Positions 14,084 through 23,140 of a stretch of 23,140 nucleotides of DNA are shown here, in pieces. Numbering within the stretch: the first letter of the stretch is position 1; every line of letters starts with the position of its first letter. Origin of the DNA: JAPLGE01 sp964355545 (lineage in GTDB: Bacteria; Bipolaricaulota; Bipolaricaulia; UBA7950; UBA9294); assembly GCA_964355545.1 (NCBI GenBank), contig CAYHEK010000018.1, positions 1-23,140 of the forward strand. The letters are read 5' to 3'. Under the pieces are notes generated by a model. That model saw only the letters and a list, made by a program, of their open reading frames with translations. It did not search any database and had not been told where the DNA came from. Both the position numbers and the translations under genes were made by a program.

Positions 14084-14938
14084 CTACAGGAAGTGCAGCA
14101 CGTAGTGGTAGTAGAAGAAGAAGACGGGCAGGGCGAAGAGAAGCCCGTCGATCCGGTCGAGGGTCCCGCCGTGCCCGGGGAGGAAGGTCCCTGAGTCCTT
14201 GACCTCCGCCGCTCGCTTCAACTTCGATTCGAACACGTCGCCGAGCTGGGCCGCGAGCCCCACGAGGATGGAGGAGGCGACGATGTGCGGGACCCCCTCC
14301 CACAGGGCAAACTCCCTCCACACCGGGGAGAACGAGATCCCGACCAACGCCCCGGCGATCGTGAAGGCGAACCCGCCGAGGATTCCCTCCCACGTCTTGC
14401 TCGGGCTGACGCTCGGGAAGGCCTTGTGCCGGCCGAATAGACTCCCAATAGAGTAGGCGCCCGTGTCGTACCCCCACACCATGAGGAGGACGACGATGGC
14501 GTGGATCGCGCCGACGCGGGGCTTGTCGACCAGCCCACTGATGTAGATCGCGTAGAAGAAGTGAAGGAGCCACGGGATGTAGAGGAGGCCGAAGACGCCG
14601 GCTACCGCCTGGAGGAACCCCGTCCGGTGGGGGAGGCTCCCGAGGTAGCGAAGGACCTGGTAGACGATCGCGAGGAGCAGCGCCACGTCGCCGTAGCGAC
14701 CCTCGAAGATCACGTAGCTGAAGACGAGGACCGGGATCCAGATCAAAAACTCCGGCGCGGCGAGCGGGATCTCGAGGCGCTTCATCAACTGGAGGTACTC
14801 AATCGCAGCGGGGTAGGCGACGACGAGGATGAGGATCCCGACGATCCACTGGACGTTGAACCGCGCCCCGAGGTAGAGGATGGTGAAGACGATCGCCCCA
14901 CCGACGAGCCCGCTCGCCACGCGCTTCAAGGCGTTCAT
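14084..14938 (-). CDS. cdsA: Phosphatidate cytidylyltransferase CdsA
   Basis: This 284-residue membrane enzyme makes CDP-diacylglycerol from phosphatidate and CTP, the branch point of phospholipid synthesis. About seven or eight hydrophobic segments are visible. The family signature is in the C-terminal third: SVSPSKTWEGILGG (residues 176-189), then QLGDVFESKLKR (231-242), and VKDSGTFLPGHGGTLDRIDG (246-265), with the acidic residues that bind metal and CTP. The ATG at 14938 overlaps the uppS stop by 4 nt (ATGA), which fixes the start although the frame is open further upstream. Last gene of the valS-folC-uppS-cdsA operon; uppS next to cdsA is a common bacterial pairing. Confidence 0.95.
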   Translation of the reverse strand: MNALKRVASGLVGGAIVFTILYLGARFNVQWIVGILILVVAYPAAIEYLQLMKRLEIPLAAPEFLIWIPVLVFSYVIFEGRYGDVALLLAIVYQVLRYLGSLPHRTGFLQAVAGVFGLLYIPWLLHFFYAIYISGLVDKPRVGAIHAIVVLLMVWGYDTGAYSIGSLFGRHKAFPSVSPSKTWEGILGGFAFTIAGALVGISFSPVWREFALWEGVPHIVASSILVGLAAQLGDVFESKLKRAAEVKDSGTFLPGHGGTLDRIDGLLFALPVFFFYYHYVLHFL

Positions 14939-15681
14939 GTCCCCCCTCCAACAAGCCCTCCGAACCGCCGCTCCCGCGCCTGATAGTCCGCGATGGCCGC
15001 GAGGAACTCGACAGGGGTGAAGTCCGGCCACAGGGTCTGCGTGAAGTACAGCTCAGCGTACGCTCCCTGCCAGAGGAGAAAGTTCGAGAGCCGCATCTCC
15101 CCACTCGTGCGGATGACGAGGTCCGGGTCGGGCATCCCGCGCGTGTAGAGGAGCCGAGAGAACGCCGCCTCGTCCAGGGACTCAGGGGCGAGGGAGCCCT
15201 CGGCTGCGGCGCGCATCGCGCCTTGGCAGGCACGAAGGATCTCCCGTCGGGCGCCGTAGTTCAGAGCCACGTTCAGCCAGAGGCGATCGTTCCCCGCCGT
15301 GGCGGAGACCGCCCGGCTGACCTCGTCCCGGAGCGCGGAGGGGAGCTCCGCCACCTCCCCCGAGACCGTCAGCCTCACCCCTTCCGTCATGAACTCCGCA
15401 AGCCTCTCCGCGATGAACCGCCGGAGGAGGTCGAAGAGGAACTCGACCTCCGCCGGCGGCCGAGCCCAGTTCTCCGTGGAGAAGGCATAAAGAGTGAGGT
15501 GTCGAAGGCCGAGGCGGCGCCCGACGAAGCGGATCAGCCGCTCCGCGGCCTGGGCACCGGCGTGGTGCCCAGCGGTGCGCGGGAGGCCTCGCGCCGCCGC
15601 CCAGCGGCCGTTCCCGTCCATGACGAGCGCGACGTGAGGCGGGAGGCCCGCCTCTCTCACCCGTTCGATCAGGGTCGACAC
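14935..15681 (-). CDS. uppS: Undecaprenyl/polyprenyl diphosphate synthase (cis-prenyltransferase)
   Basis: This 248-residue soluble enzyme adds isoprene units in cis to farnesyl diphosphate, giving the lipid carrier for cell wall and glycan synthesis. It has the P-loop-like VMDGNGRWA with the catalytic aspartate (D22), LTLYAFSTENWARP, and the C-terminal IRTSGEMRLSNFLLWQGAYA with ELYFT, all diagnostic for this family. The chain length of the product cannot be read from the sequence. The GTG at 15681 overlaps folC by 13 nt and has GGAGG 5 nt upstream. Confidence 0.96.
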   Translation of the reverse strand: MSTLIERVREAGLPPHVALVMDGNGRWAAARGLPRTAGHHAGAQAAERLIRFVGRRLGLRHLTLYAFSTENWARPPAEVEFLFDLLRRFIAERLAEFMTEGVRLTVSGEVAELPSALRDEVSRAVSATAGNDRLWLNVALNYGARREILRACQGAMRAAAEGSLAPESLDEAAFSRLLYTRGMPDPDLVIRTSGEMRLSNFLLWQGAYAELYFTQTLWPDFTPVEFLAAIADYQARERRFGGLVGGGT

Positions 15682-16958
15682 GTCACCTCCAAGAGAAGGG
15701 GCCTCGCCTCCTGGACGACCGTGAGTGACCCCGTGACGAAGAGGGCGTCCGAGGGACCAAGCGACGAGGAGGCGCGCGCAAGCCCCTCCTCCACGCTCTC
15801 GGACCGCTCAATCCTTGGGTGGAAAGAACGAGCGACCTCCGCCAGCCGCTCCACGGAAAGGGCGCGCGGGCTCCGCGAGCGGGTGAGAGTGACGTGCGAG
15901 AAGAGAGGGAGGAGGGCGCCGCAAACCTTCTCCACTTCCTTGTCCGCGAGGATCCCAAAGAGAAGGCGGCGATCCTCCCGCTTCGGAACGTAGCGCTCGA
16001 CGTCCGCGGCGAGGGCGAGGGCGCCGGGAAGGTTGTGCGCGCCGTCGAGGACGATCGTGGGCGAGCGCCGCATCACCTCGAACCGACCGGGCCAACGGAC
16101 CACGGAGAGCCCGCGGGCGACGGCCTCGGCCGGGAGGCGGACTCCGCGCTCGCGCAGGAACCCGACCGCGCGCAGGGCGAGCCTCAGGTTCTCGCGCTGG
16201 TAGCCGCCGAGGAGGGGAAGATCGACCGCCGGCGGAAGGTCCTCTCCCCGAATGCGGTAGGTCGCGCGCTCCCAGTCGAAGGCGATTCGCTCCACGTCCA
16301 CAGGATCTGCGCGGACGAGATCCGCCCCGACGTTGCGACACTCCTCCGCGATGACCGGTTCCACCTCGGGGGAGAGATCCCCCACGAGGAGGGGAACGCC
16401 GCACTTCGCGATCCCCGCCTTCTCCCAGGCGACGTCGGCGAGGGTCGGGCCGAGGAGCGCGAGATGATCGCGGCCGACGTTCACCAGGACGGTGAGGAGG
16501 GGAGAGACGACGTTCGTCGCGTCGAAGCGGCCGCCCAAGCCGACCTCGACCACGGCGATCTCGACGCGGGAGGCGGCGAAGTGATCGAAGGCGATCGCGG
16601 TGAGGGTCTCGAACAGGGTCGGCGGGTCCTGTGCTCCCACAAGGTGAGGGTGGAGCCGCTCCACCGCGCCTGCAAGCTCCTCCTCCGAGATCCAGCGGCC
16701 ATCTACGCTGATGCGGTCGCGGAAGTCGAGGAGGTCGGGGGAGGTGTAGCGCCCGACGCGATACCCCGCCTCCGCGAGGATCGAGGCGAGCATCGCCGTG
16801 ACCGATCCCTTCCCGTTCGTCCCCGCAACGTGTATGGCCGGGAAGGAGCGCTCCGGGTGCTCCAGGGCGACGAGGAGGCGGAGGATCCGCGCAAGGCCCG
16901 GCTTCACTTCGAGGGAAGGGAGAGTCGAAAGGACGCGACGGGCCTCCGCGTAGTCCAC
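15669..16958 (-). CDS. folC: Folylpolyglutamate synthase / dihydrofolate synthase
   Basis: This 429-residue Mur-ligase-type enzyme adds glutamate to folates, and in many bacteria also to dihydropteroate. The ATP loop HVAGTNGKGSV lies at residues 43-53. After it come RVGRYTSPDLLDFRDRISVDG, characteristic of FolC, then EVGLGGRFDATNV, NVGRDHLALLG, the lysine region WEKAGIAK, and the C-terminal domain WPGRFEV...VLDGAHNLPGA. The GTG at 16958 was chosen because GGAGGG lies 4 nt before it and similarity to the family begins there; it starts 1 nt after the valS stop. Whether it has both activities cannot be decided here, since no folP or folA is in the window. Confidence 0.93.
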   Translation of the reverse strand: MDYAEARRVLSTLPSLEVKPGLARILRLLVALEHPERSFPAIHVAGTNGKGSVTAMLASILAEAGYRVGRYTSPDLLDFRDRISVDGRWISEEELAGAVERLHPHLVGAQDPPTLFETLTAIAFDHFAASRVEIAVVEVGLGGRFDATNVVSPLLTVLVNVGRDHLALLGPTLADVAWEKAGIAKCGVPLLVGDLSPEVEPVIAEECRNVGADLVRADPVDVERIAFDWERATYRIRGEDLPPAVDLPLLGGYQRENLRLALRAVGFLRERGVRLPAEAVARGLSVVRWPGRFEVMRRSPTIVLDGAHNLPGALALAADVERYVPKREDRRLLFGILADKEVEKVCGALLPLFSHVTLTRSRSPRALSVERLAEVARSFHPRIERSESVEEGLARASSSLGPSDALFVTGSLTVVQEARPLLLEVTCRP

Positions 16959-16959
16959 C

Positions 16960-19590
<2,631 letters not shown>

Positions 19591-19613
19591 ACCTCTCCTC
19601 TTGTCTTTACGTG

Positions 19614-19642
19614 ATCATAGTGAGTCGCTCAAGCCGGAACAA
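19614..19642 (-). promoter_or_regulatory. Candidate promoter of the valS operon
   Basis: On the minus strand TTGTTC (19637-19642), 17 nt, then TATGAT (19614-19619, 5 of 6). Transcription would start near 19608, giving a short leader with no room for a T-box, which some valS genes carry. The -35 is weak. Confidence 0.45.
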
Positions 19643-19660
19643 TCCGCATTGTCCTTGGCC

Positions 19661-20113
19661 CTACTCGACCCAGGGCCCGACGGCGAGCGGATAGGCGCAG
19701 AGCTCCTCGGCCGAGAAGAAGAGCGCAAGCTCGCGCTCGGCCGAGGCGAGGGAGTCCGACCCGTGCACGAGGTTCTTCGTGAGGCTAAGGCCGAAGTCGC
19801 CGCGGATCGTCCCTGGCACCGCCTTCTGCGGGTTCGTGGCGCCCATGAGAGAGCGCACGACCTCGACTGCGTTCTCCCCCTCGACCGCGAGAGCCACGAC
19901 CGGAGAGGAGGTGATGAACGAGACGAGGTCCGAAAAGAAGGGCTTCTGGACGTGCTCCTGGTAGTGGCGCCGGGCGAGGGCCTCGTCGACCTCCATCATC
20001 TTCAGGCCGACGATCTTGACGCCCTTCTCCTCGAGACGCGAGATGACTCTCCCCACGAGCCCCCGCTGTACGGCGTCCGGCTTGCACAGGACTAGCGTGC
20101 GCTCCGTGCTCAT
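19661..20113 (-). CDS. ndk: Nucleoside diphosphate kinase
   Basis: This 150-residue enzyme moves phosphate from ATP to other nucleoside diphosphates through a phosphohistidine. RTLVLCKPDAVQRGLVG at the N-terminus, the middle GATNPQKAVPGTIRGDFG and the active-site NLVHGSDS (His117) are all present, and the length is normal. The ATG at 20113 has GGAGG 6 nt upstream. It follows dprA after an 11-nt gap and is the last gene of the comEC-dprA-ndk unit. Confidence 0.98.
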   Translation of the reverse strand: MSTERTLVLCKPDAVQRGLVGRVISRLEEKGVKIVGLKMMEVDEALARRHYQEHVQKPFFSDLVSFITSSPVVALAVEGENAVEVVRSLMGATNPQKAVPGTIRGDFGLSLTKNLVHGSDSLASAERELALFFSAEELCAYPLAVGPWVE

Positions 20114-20124
20114 CGCTTGCCTCC

Positions 20125-21228
20125 CTACGGCGTTCGGATGTAGCGGCGCCCCTCCGCCTCCTGGATCAGGTCCTCCATCTGGAGAACAAGGAGGGCGTGC
20201 GCGACTTCGCTTGGGGTAAGCTCCCCGCGGGCAATGATATCGTCCATGTGGATCGGTTCAAGACTAACGAGATCGTAGATTCTCCGCTCGGCGGGGGTGA
20301 GGGAGGCCACCTTTCTCTCCCTCTCCGTTGCGGTCGTCCGGATCAGGGTCGCAAGGTCGGGGAACTCGGCGAGGATGTCGGCTCCCCCTTCCACGAGCTT
20401 CGCCCCGTCCTTGATCAGGCGGTTCGTGCCGACGCTCGCCAGGCTCGTCACGTTGCCGGGGACGGCGAAGACCTCGCGGCCCTCTTCCAGGGCGAGGCGA
20501 GCCGTGATCAGGGCCCCGCTTCGCTTTGGGGCCTCGACCACGACCACCCCGCGCGCGATCCCGGACAGGACGCGGTTCCGCTGCGGGAAGGTCCACTTCG
20601 CCGGAGGGGTCTCGAGAGGGTACTCGCTCACAAGGAGCCCCCGCGCGGCGATCTCCTCGGCGAGCGAGCGGTTGCTCGCCGGGTAGAGACGGAGGAGGCC
20701 GGAGCCAAGGACGGCGACCGTCGTGCCCTGCGCCTTCAGGGCGCCGCGGTGGGCGGCGCTATCGATCCCCAGGGCAAGTCCGCTTACGACGGTGATCCCA
20801 ACGCGGCCGAGGTCCTCTCCGAGCCGCTCCGCCACCGACCGGCCGTAGCGACTCGCCCGCCGCGTCCCGACGATCGCGATCGTGCGCGCCGTGTCGATCG
20901 CCCTCTCTCCTTTCAGGTAGAGGACGGCCGGCGGAGTCTCGATCGTGCGCAGGAGGGGCGGGTAGTCGGGGTCGAGCAGGGTGACGAGCCGGATTCCCTC
21001 GACCTCCGCCCGCTCGAGCTCGCGGTCGAGCCCCTCCTCGCTACGGCCGGAGGCGACCTTCCCCGCAACGGCCGCGAATTCGGGGAGGGCGGCGAAGTCT
21101 TCCTCCGTGGCGCGCCAGATCGCCTCGGGCGAGGCAAAGCGATCGAGGAGGATCGCCATCCGGCGCGGGGTGAGCGCGGGGACGAGGTTGAGGCCGACGA
21201 GGTACTGACTTGGAGTTCGCTCTGTCAT
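20125..21228 (-). CDS. dprA: DNA-processing protein DprA/Smf
   Basis: This 367-residue protein binds incoming single-stranded DNA in natural transformation and loads RecA. The N-terminal helical part (1-80) resembles a SAM or helix-hairpin-helix region. The Rossmann core follows: IVGTRRASRYGR (119-130), VVSGLALGIDSAAHRGAL (148-164), AVLGSGLLRLYP (172-183), SEYPLETPP, FPQRNRVLSG (214-223), EAPKRSGALITA and VFAVPGN. The C-terminal 60 residues form a winged helix (LTPAERRIYDLVSLEPIHMD). The ATG at 21228 overlaps the comEC stop by 4 nt, so the upstream extension of the frame is not used. Coupling with comEC supports a DNA uptake role. Confidence 0.96.
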   Translation of the reverse strand: MTERTPSQYLVGLNLVPALTPRRMAILLDRFASPEAIWRATEEDFAALPEFAAVAGKVASGRSEEGLDRELERAEVEGIRLVTLLDPDYPPLLRTIETPPAVLYLKGERAIDTARTIAIVGTRRASRYGRSVAERLGEDLGRVGITVVSGLALGIDSAAHRGALKAQGTTVAVLGSGLLRLYPASNRSLAEEIAARGLLVSEYPLETPPAKWTFPQRNRVLSGIARGVVVVEAPKRSGALITARLALEEGREVFAVPGNVTSLASVGTNRLIKDGAKLVEGGADILAEFPDLATLIRTTATERERKVASLTPAERRIYDLVSLEPIHMDDIIARGELTPSEVAHALLVLQMEDLIQEAEGRRYIRTP

Positions 21229-22742
21229 CGCGGCCGGAGCCCTCCCACACCCTCTTTGCCTAGGTAGAAAGAAACCACAAAGACGTAGAGCGCAAGGCCG
21301 CCAATCCAGACCCCCATCCAGCCGGGGACCGCAAGACAAGTGAAGGGAAGCCGGGACAGGTGGTCCACGCATGTGATCGTCGCCTCAAGGAGCCCTCCGA
21401 AGGCGCGCGCCGCGGTAGGAAAGAGGGGCGTCGCGCTCGCGAAGAGCGCGATCACACCCGTCCACTGGGCGAGGGTGGCGAGCGGGACGACGAGGAGGTT
21501 CGCGAAGAGGCCAAGGGGGTAGAGCGTCCCGAAGTGCCAGGCGAGGAAGGGCGCGGTCCCGGCCTGAGCGGCGAGAGAGACGAGGACGAGGGTGAGCACG
21601 TAGCGGAGGAGCCGCGTCGGAAGGAAAGAGCGCGCGGCGAGGGCCTCCATCCCCTCCTCAAGGCCGAGGGACGGCGAGAAGGCGGCGGCGATCGCCGCGG
21701 TCGCGCCGAAGCTCAATTGGAAGCCGATGTCGAAGAGAGCAGCCGGCCGGACAGCGAGGATTGCCAACGCCGCGGCGGCGAGCCCCTGGGTGACGCTCAC
21801 CGAACGGCGGAGGAGGATCCCAAGATCGGCAAGGACGCTCCCCAGGGCGAGGAAGCCGAACATCGCCGCGGCGCGCGCGAGGCTCACCGGAAGGCCGACG
21901 AGCCAAAGGATCGCGAGGACGGCGACCCCGACGAGCGGGTAGGCGATCGCCGGGCGCAGGCCGACCAGGCGCAGGAGGAACCAGAGACCCGCGAGGAAGA
22001 TCGCAAGGTTCATCCCCGAGATCGCCAGGAGGTGCGTGAGGCCGGTGCGGCGGAACGCCTCCTCGATCTTTGGCGAGAGGTTCGCGCGCTCGCCGAAGAG
22101 GAGCCCGTGGCCAAGGCCGGCCACACCGGCCGGGAGGGCCCGATCGAGGCGTTCGAGGAGGCGCTGACGGAGGTGATCGCCCAGGCGCAGGAGGCGGCTC
22201 CCGCCCACCCCGACCCGCTCGATCCCTTCGCTCCCGTCGACGTCCATCAGGGCGAAGACTCCCTGCCGCGCGAGGTAGGCGCGGTAGTCGAAGTCCGGCC
22301 CCCTCGCCGGGACCTCGACCGATCCCCCAAGGCGCAGTCGGTCCCCGTAGTGGATCGCCTCCCTTGCGCCCTTGTTCCAGAAGACCGTGACGCGCAGCCG
22401 CGCCGGGATCTCGTCCGGCGCGAGGAGGAACGCGGTCCTCCCCTCCTCCAGGTCGGGGTAGGAGACGACCGTCCCCGTGACCTCTTCTAGATGCGGGGCG
22501 CGACGGTAGAGTGCCTCGAGTGCAGGCTCCGCGGTCCGGGCGCGCAGGACGCCGAGAAGTGCGACCGAAAGAAGCAAGCCGACGAGGAAAGGACGGCACA
22601 CGCGGGAGAGAAGGAACGAGCCGACCGCCACTCCTGCGGCAAGGCCAAAGAGAACGACTGGGCCGATGCCAGCCGGGAGGAGCCTCGCGAGAAGGATCCC
22701 TCCCCCGAAGGCCGCGGTCATGCCGACAAGTGAATAGGTCAT
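21225..22742 (-). CDS. comEC: ComEC/Rec2-family competence channel, without nuclease domain
   Basis: This protein of about 505 residues is the likely channel that brings single-stranded DNA through the inner membrane. It starts with hydrophobic helices, then an OB-like soluble domain (about 75-165: VTGTVVSYPDLEEGRTAFLL onward, DFDYRAYLARQGVFALM), and the polytopic competence domain with GHGLLFGERANLSP and RRTGLTHLLAISGMNLAIF. It ends after the last helices (GVWIGGLALYVFVVSFYLG) and lacks the C-terminal metallo-beta-lactamase domain that brings many ComEC proteins to 700-800 residues. The ATG at 22742 is uncertain: ATG 22721 is equally possible, and neither has a clear ribosome binding site. 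It heads comEC-dprA-ndk, divergent from ssrA. Confidence 0.92.
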   Translation of the reverse strand: MTYSLVGMTAAFGGGILLARLLPAGIGPVVLFGLAAGVAVGSFLLSRVCRPFLVGLLLSVALLGVLRARTAEPALEALYRRAPHLEEVTGTVVSYPDLEEGRTAFLLAPDEIPARLRVTVFWNKGAREAIHYGDRLRLGGSVEVPARGPDFDYRAYLARQGVFALMDVDGSEGIERVGVGGSRLLRLGDHLRQRLLERLDRALPAGVAGLGHGLLFGERANLSPKIEEAFRRTGLTHLLAISGMNLAIFLAGLWFLLRLVGLRPAIAYPLVGVAVLAILWLVGLPVSLARAAAMFGFLALGSVLADLGILLRRSVSVTQGLAAAALAILAVRPAALFDIGFQLSFGATAAIAAAFSPSLGLEEGMEALAARSFLPTRLLRYVLTLVLVSLAAQAGTAPFLAWHFGTLYPLGLFANLLVVPLATLAQWTGVIALFASATPLFPTAARAFGGLLEATITCVDHLSRLPFTCLAVPGWMGVWIGGLALYVFVVSFYLGKEGVGGLRPR

Positions 22743-22776
22743 CTGTGCATACAGGATAACGGATGTCGACCGGCCA

Positions 22777-22805
22777 TTGCCAACCGCGGCCGCAAGGGCT
22801 ATAAT
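22777..22805 (+). promoter_or_regulatory. Promoter of the tmRNA gene
   Basis: TTGCCA (22777-22782, 5 of 6), exactly 17 nt, then a perfect TATAAT (22800-22805). Transcription would begin near 22812, about 13 nt before the mature tmRNA 5' end, consistent with RNase P trimming. Confidence 0.85.
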
Positions 22806-22824
22806 GACGGTGGTTCTTTGACAT

Positions 22825-23140
22825 GGGGGTGAAACGGCTTCGACGGGGATATCTAAGCGAGGCTGCAAGCGGAGTGTTCGCCATCTCCTAAAACCGGCGA
22901 ACCAAACAACAACTGCGGATTACGCATTCGCAACTCCCTGCCTCAACTAAGGTAGGGACGTCTGGTGGAGTTCCCCGCTGGCTCCACACAGGCGCCGACT
23001 AGGCGGGTATGCCGCGCTCCGCGCCTTCCGGAAGCGCGGCGAGACCCTGAAGGCTAGGGATGCGCCATCCTGGTCGCGGGAGGGCGCTGACCGAAGCTAA
23101 AACACGGCCCTAAGCTTGTAGACGCCGAGTGGCGGTCTCT
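22825..23140 (+). ncRNA. ssrA: Transfer-messenger RNA (tmRNA), 3' end cut off by the window edge
   Basis: The 5' end (GGGGGTGAAACGGCTTCGACGGG) is the conserved tmRNA start that forms half of the tRNA-like domain. A first pseudoknot can be drawn: GGAG with CTCC, and GTTCGCC (22876-22882) with GGCGAAC (22896-22902). Further pairings such as GTGGAG with CTCCAC follow. Near the window end CTAAGCTTGTAGACGCCGAG matches the conserved region before the tRNA-like 3' half; roughly the last 40-60 nt, including the T arm and acceptor strand, lie outside. tmRNA frees stalled ribosomes together with SmpB and tags the incomplete protein for degradation. smpB is not in the window. Confidence 0.96.
22915..22950 (+). 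other. Predicted tmRNA tag reading frame
   Basis: If translation resumes about 12 nt after pseudoknot 1, as in E. coli, the resume codon is GCG at 22915, which is nucleotide 91 of the RNA (E. coli: 90). The frame reads ADYAFATPCLN and stops at TAA (22948-22950). That stop is in the loop of a CCCTGCC/GGTAGGG hairpin. The ending is unlike the usual LAA. The neighbouring frames give either a longer arginine-rich peptide or no nearby stop. Confidence 0.6.

Noticed and set aside
19591..19660. A T-box riboswitch or a terminator between ndk and valS.
   Set aside because: The gap is only 70 bp. There is no T-box core sequence, and the small imperfect hairpin there has no T-tract.

Overview
The window is a GC-rich, gene-dense piece of a bacterial chromosome. 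It carries a bacterial 23S rRNA gene, the tmRNA gene ssrA, a bacterial-type valyl-tRNA synthetase, competence genes and sigma-70-like promoters, and it has no mobile element, prophage or CRISPR. The lineage cannot be fixed from sequence alone. An archaeal/cyanobacterial-style SMC, a rubredoxin, a minimal ISC operon, a secreted coiled-coil envelope protein and a free-standing 23S gene would suit a deep-branching anaerobic lineage such as Bipolaricaulota (Acetothermia). That is a weak guess.

Layout. (1) 1-2526, minus strand: a 23S rRNA gene, cut at its 3' end by the window edge, with tandem promoters and a short leader. No 16S gene or tRNA precedes it; the next gene upstream is rsmA. (2) 2523-6170, minus strand: a compact operon of a small unknown protein, an ABC ATPase, an ABC-2 permease, a membrane-anchored unknown protein and rsmA. 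Most of these genes overlap, and the operon runs into the 23S promoters. (3) 6341-7283, plus strand: a single gene for a secreted coiled-coil protein with a C-terminal membrane helix, followed by a strong terminator. (4) 7282-11408, plus strand: a condensin operon of a small HTH regulator, a short-armed SMC, ScpA and ScpB. (5) 11414-11670, plus strand: rubredoxin as its own transcription unit. (6) 11695-13880, plus strand: iscS, iscU and an IscR-like Rrf2 regulator, overlapping one another. (7) 13881-14083: an intergenic region with a near-palindrome, an extended -10 promoter and a very strong hairpin, which together suggest a small RNA. (8) 14084-19642, minus strand: valS, folC, uppS and cdsA. 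(9) 19661-22742, minus strand: comEC, dprA and ndk. (10) 22777-23140, plus strand: ssrA with its promoter, cut at the 3' end.

How the parts work together. Regions 1 and 2 join rRNA synthesis with 16S maturation (RsmA) and an exporter. Region 4 is the chromosome-organising SMC complex. Regions 5 and 6 serve iron-sulfur cluster assembly and redox chemistry. Region 8 covers aminoacylation, folate polyglutamylation and the lipid precursors for wall and membrane (UppS, CdsA). Region 9 covers DNA uptake and nucleotide balance. Region 10 is ribosome rescue.

The most notable items are the SMC with arms about half the usual length, overlapped by a small HTH gene; the 23S gene unlinked from 16S; a tmRNA whose predicted tag does not end in the usual LAA; the secreted coiled-coil tether-like protein; and the orphan small RNA candidate.
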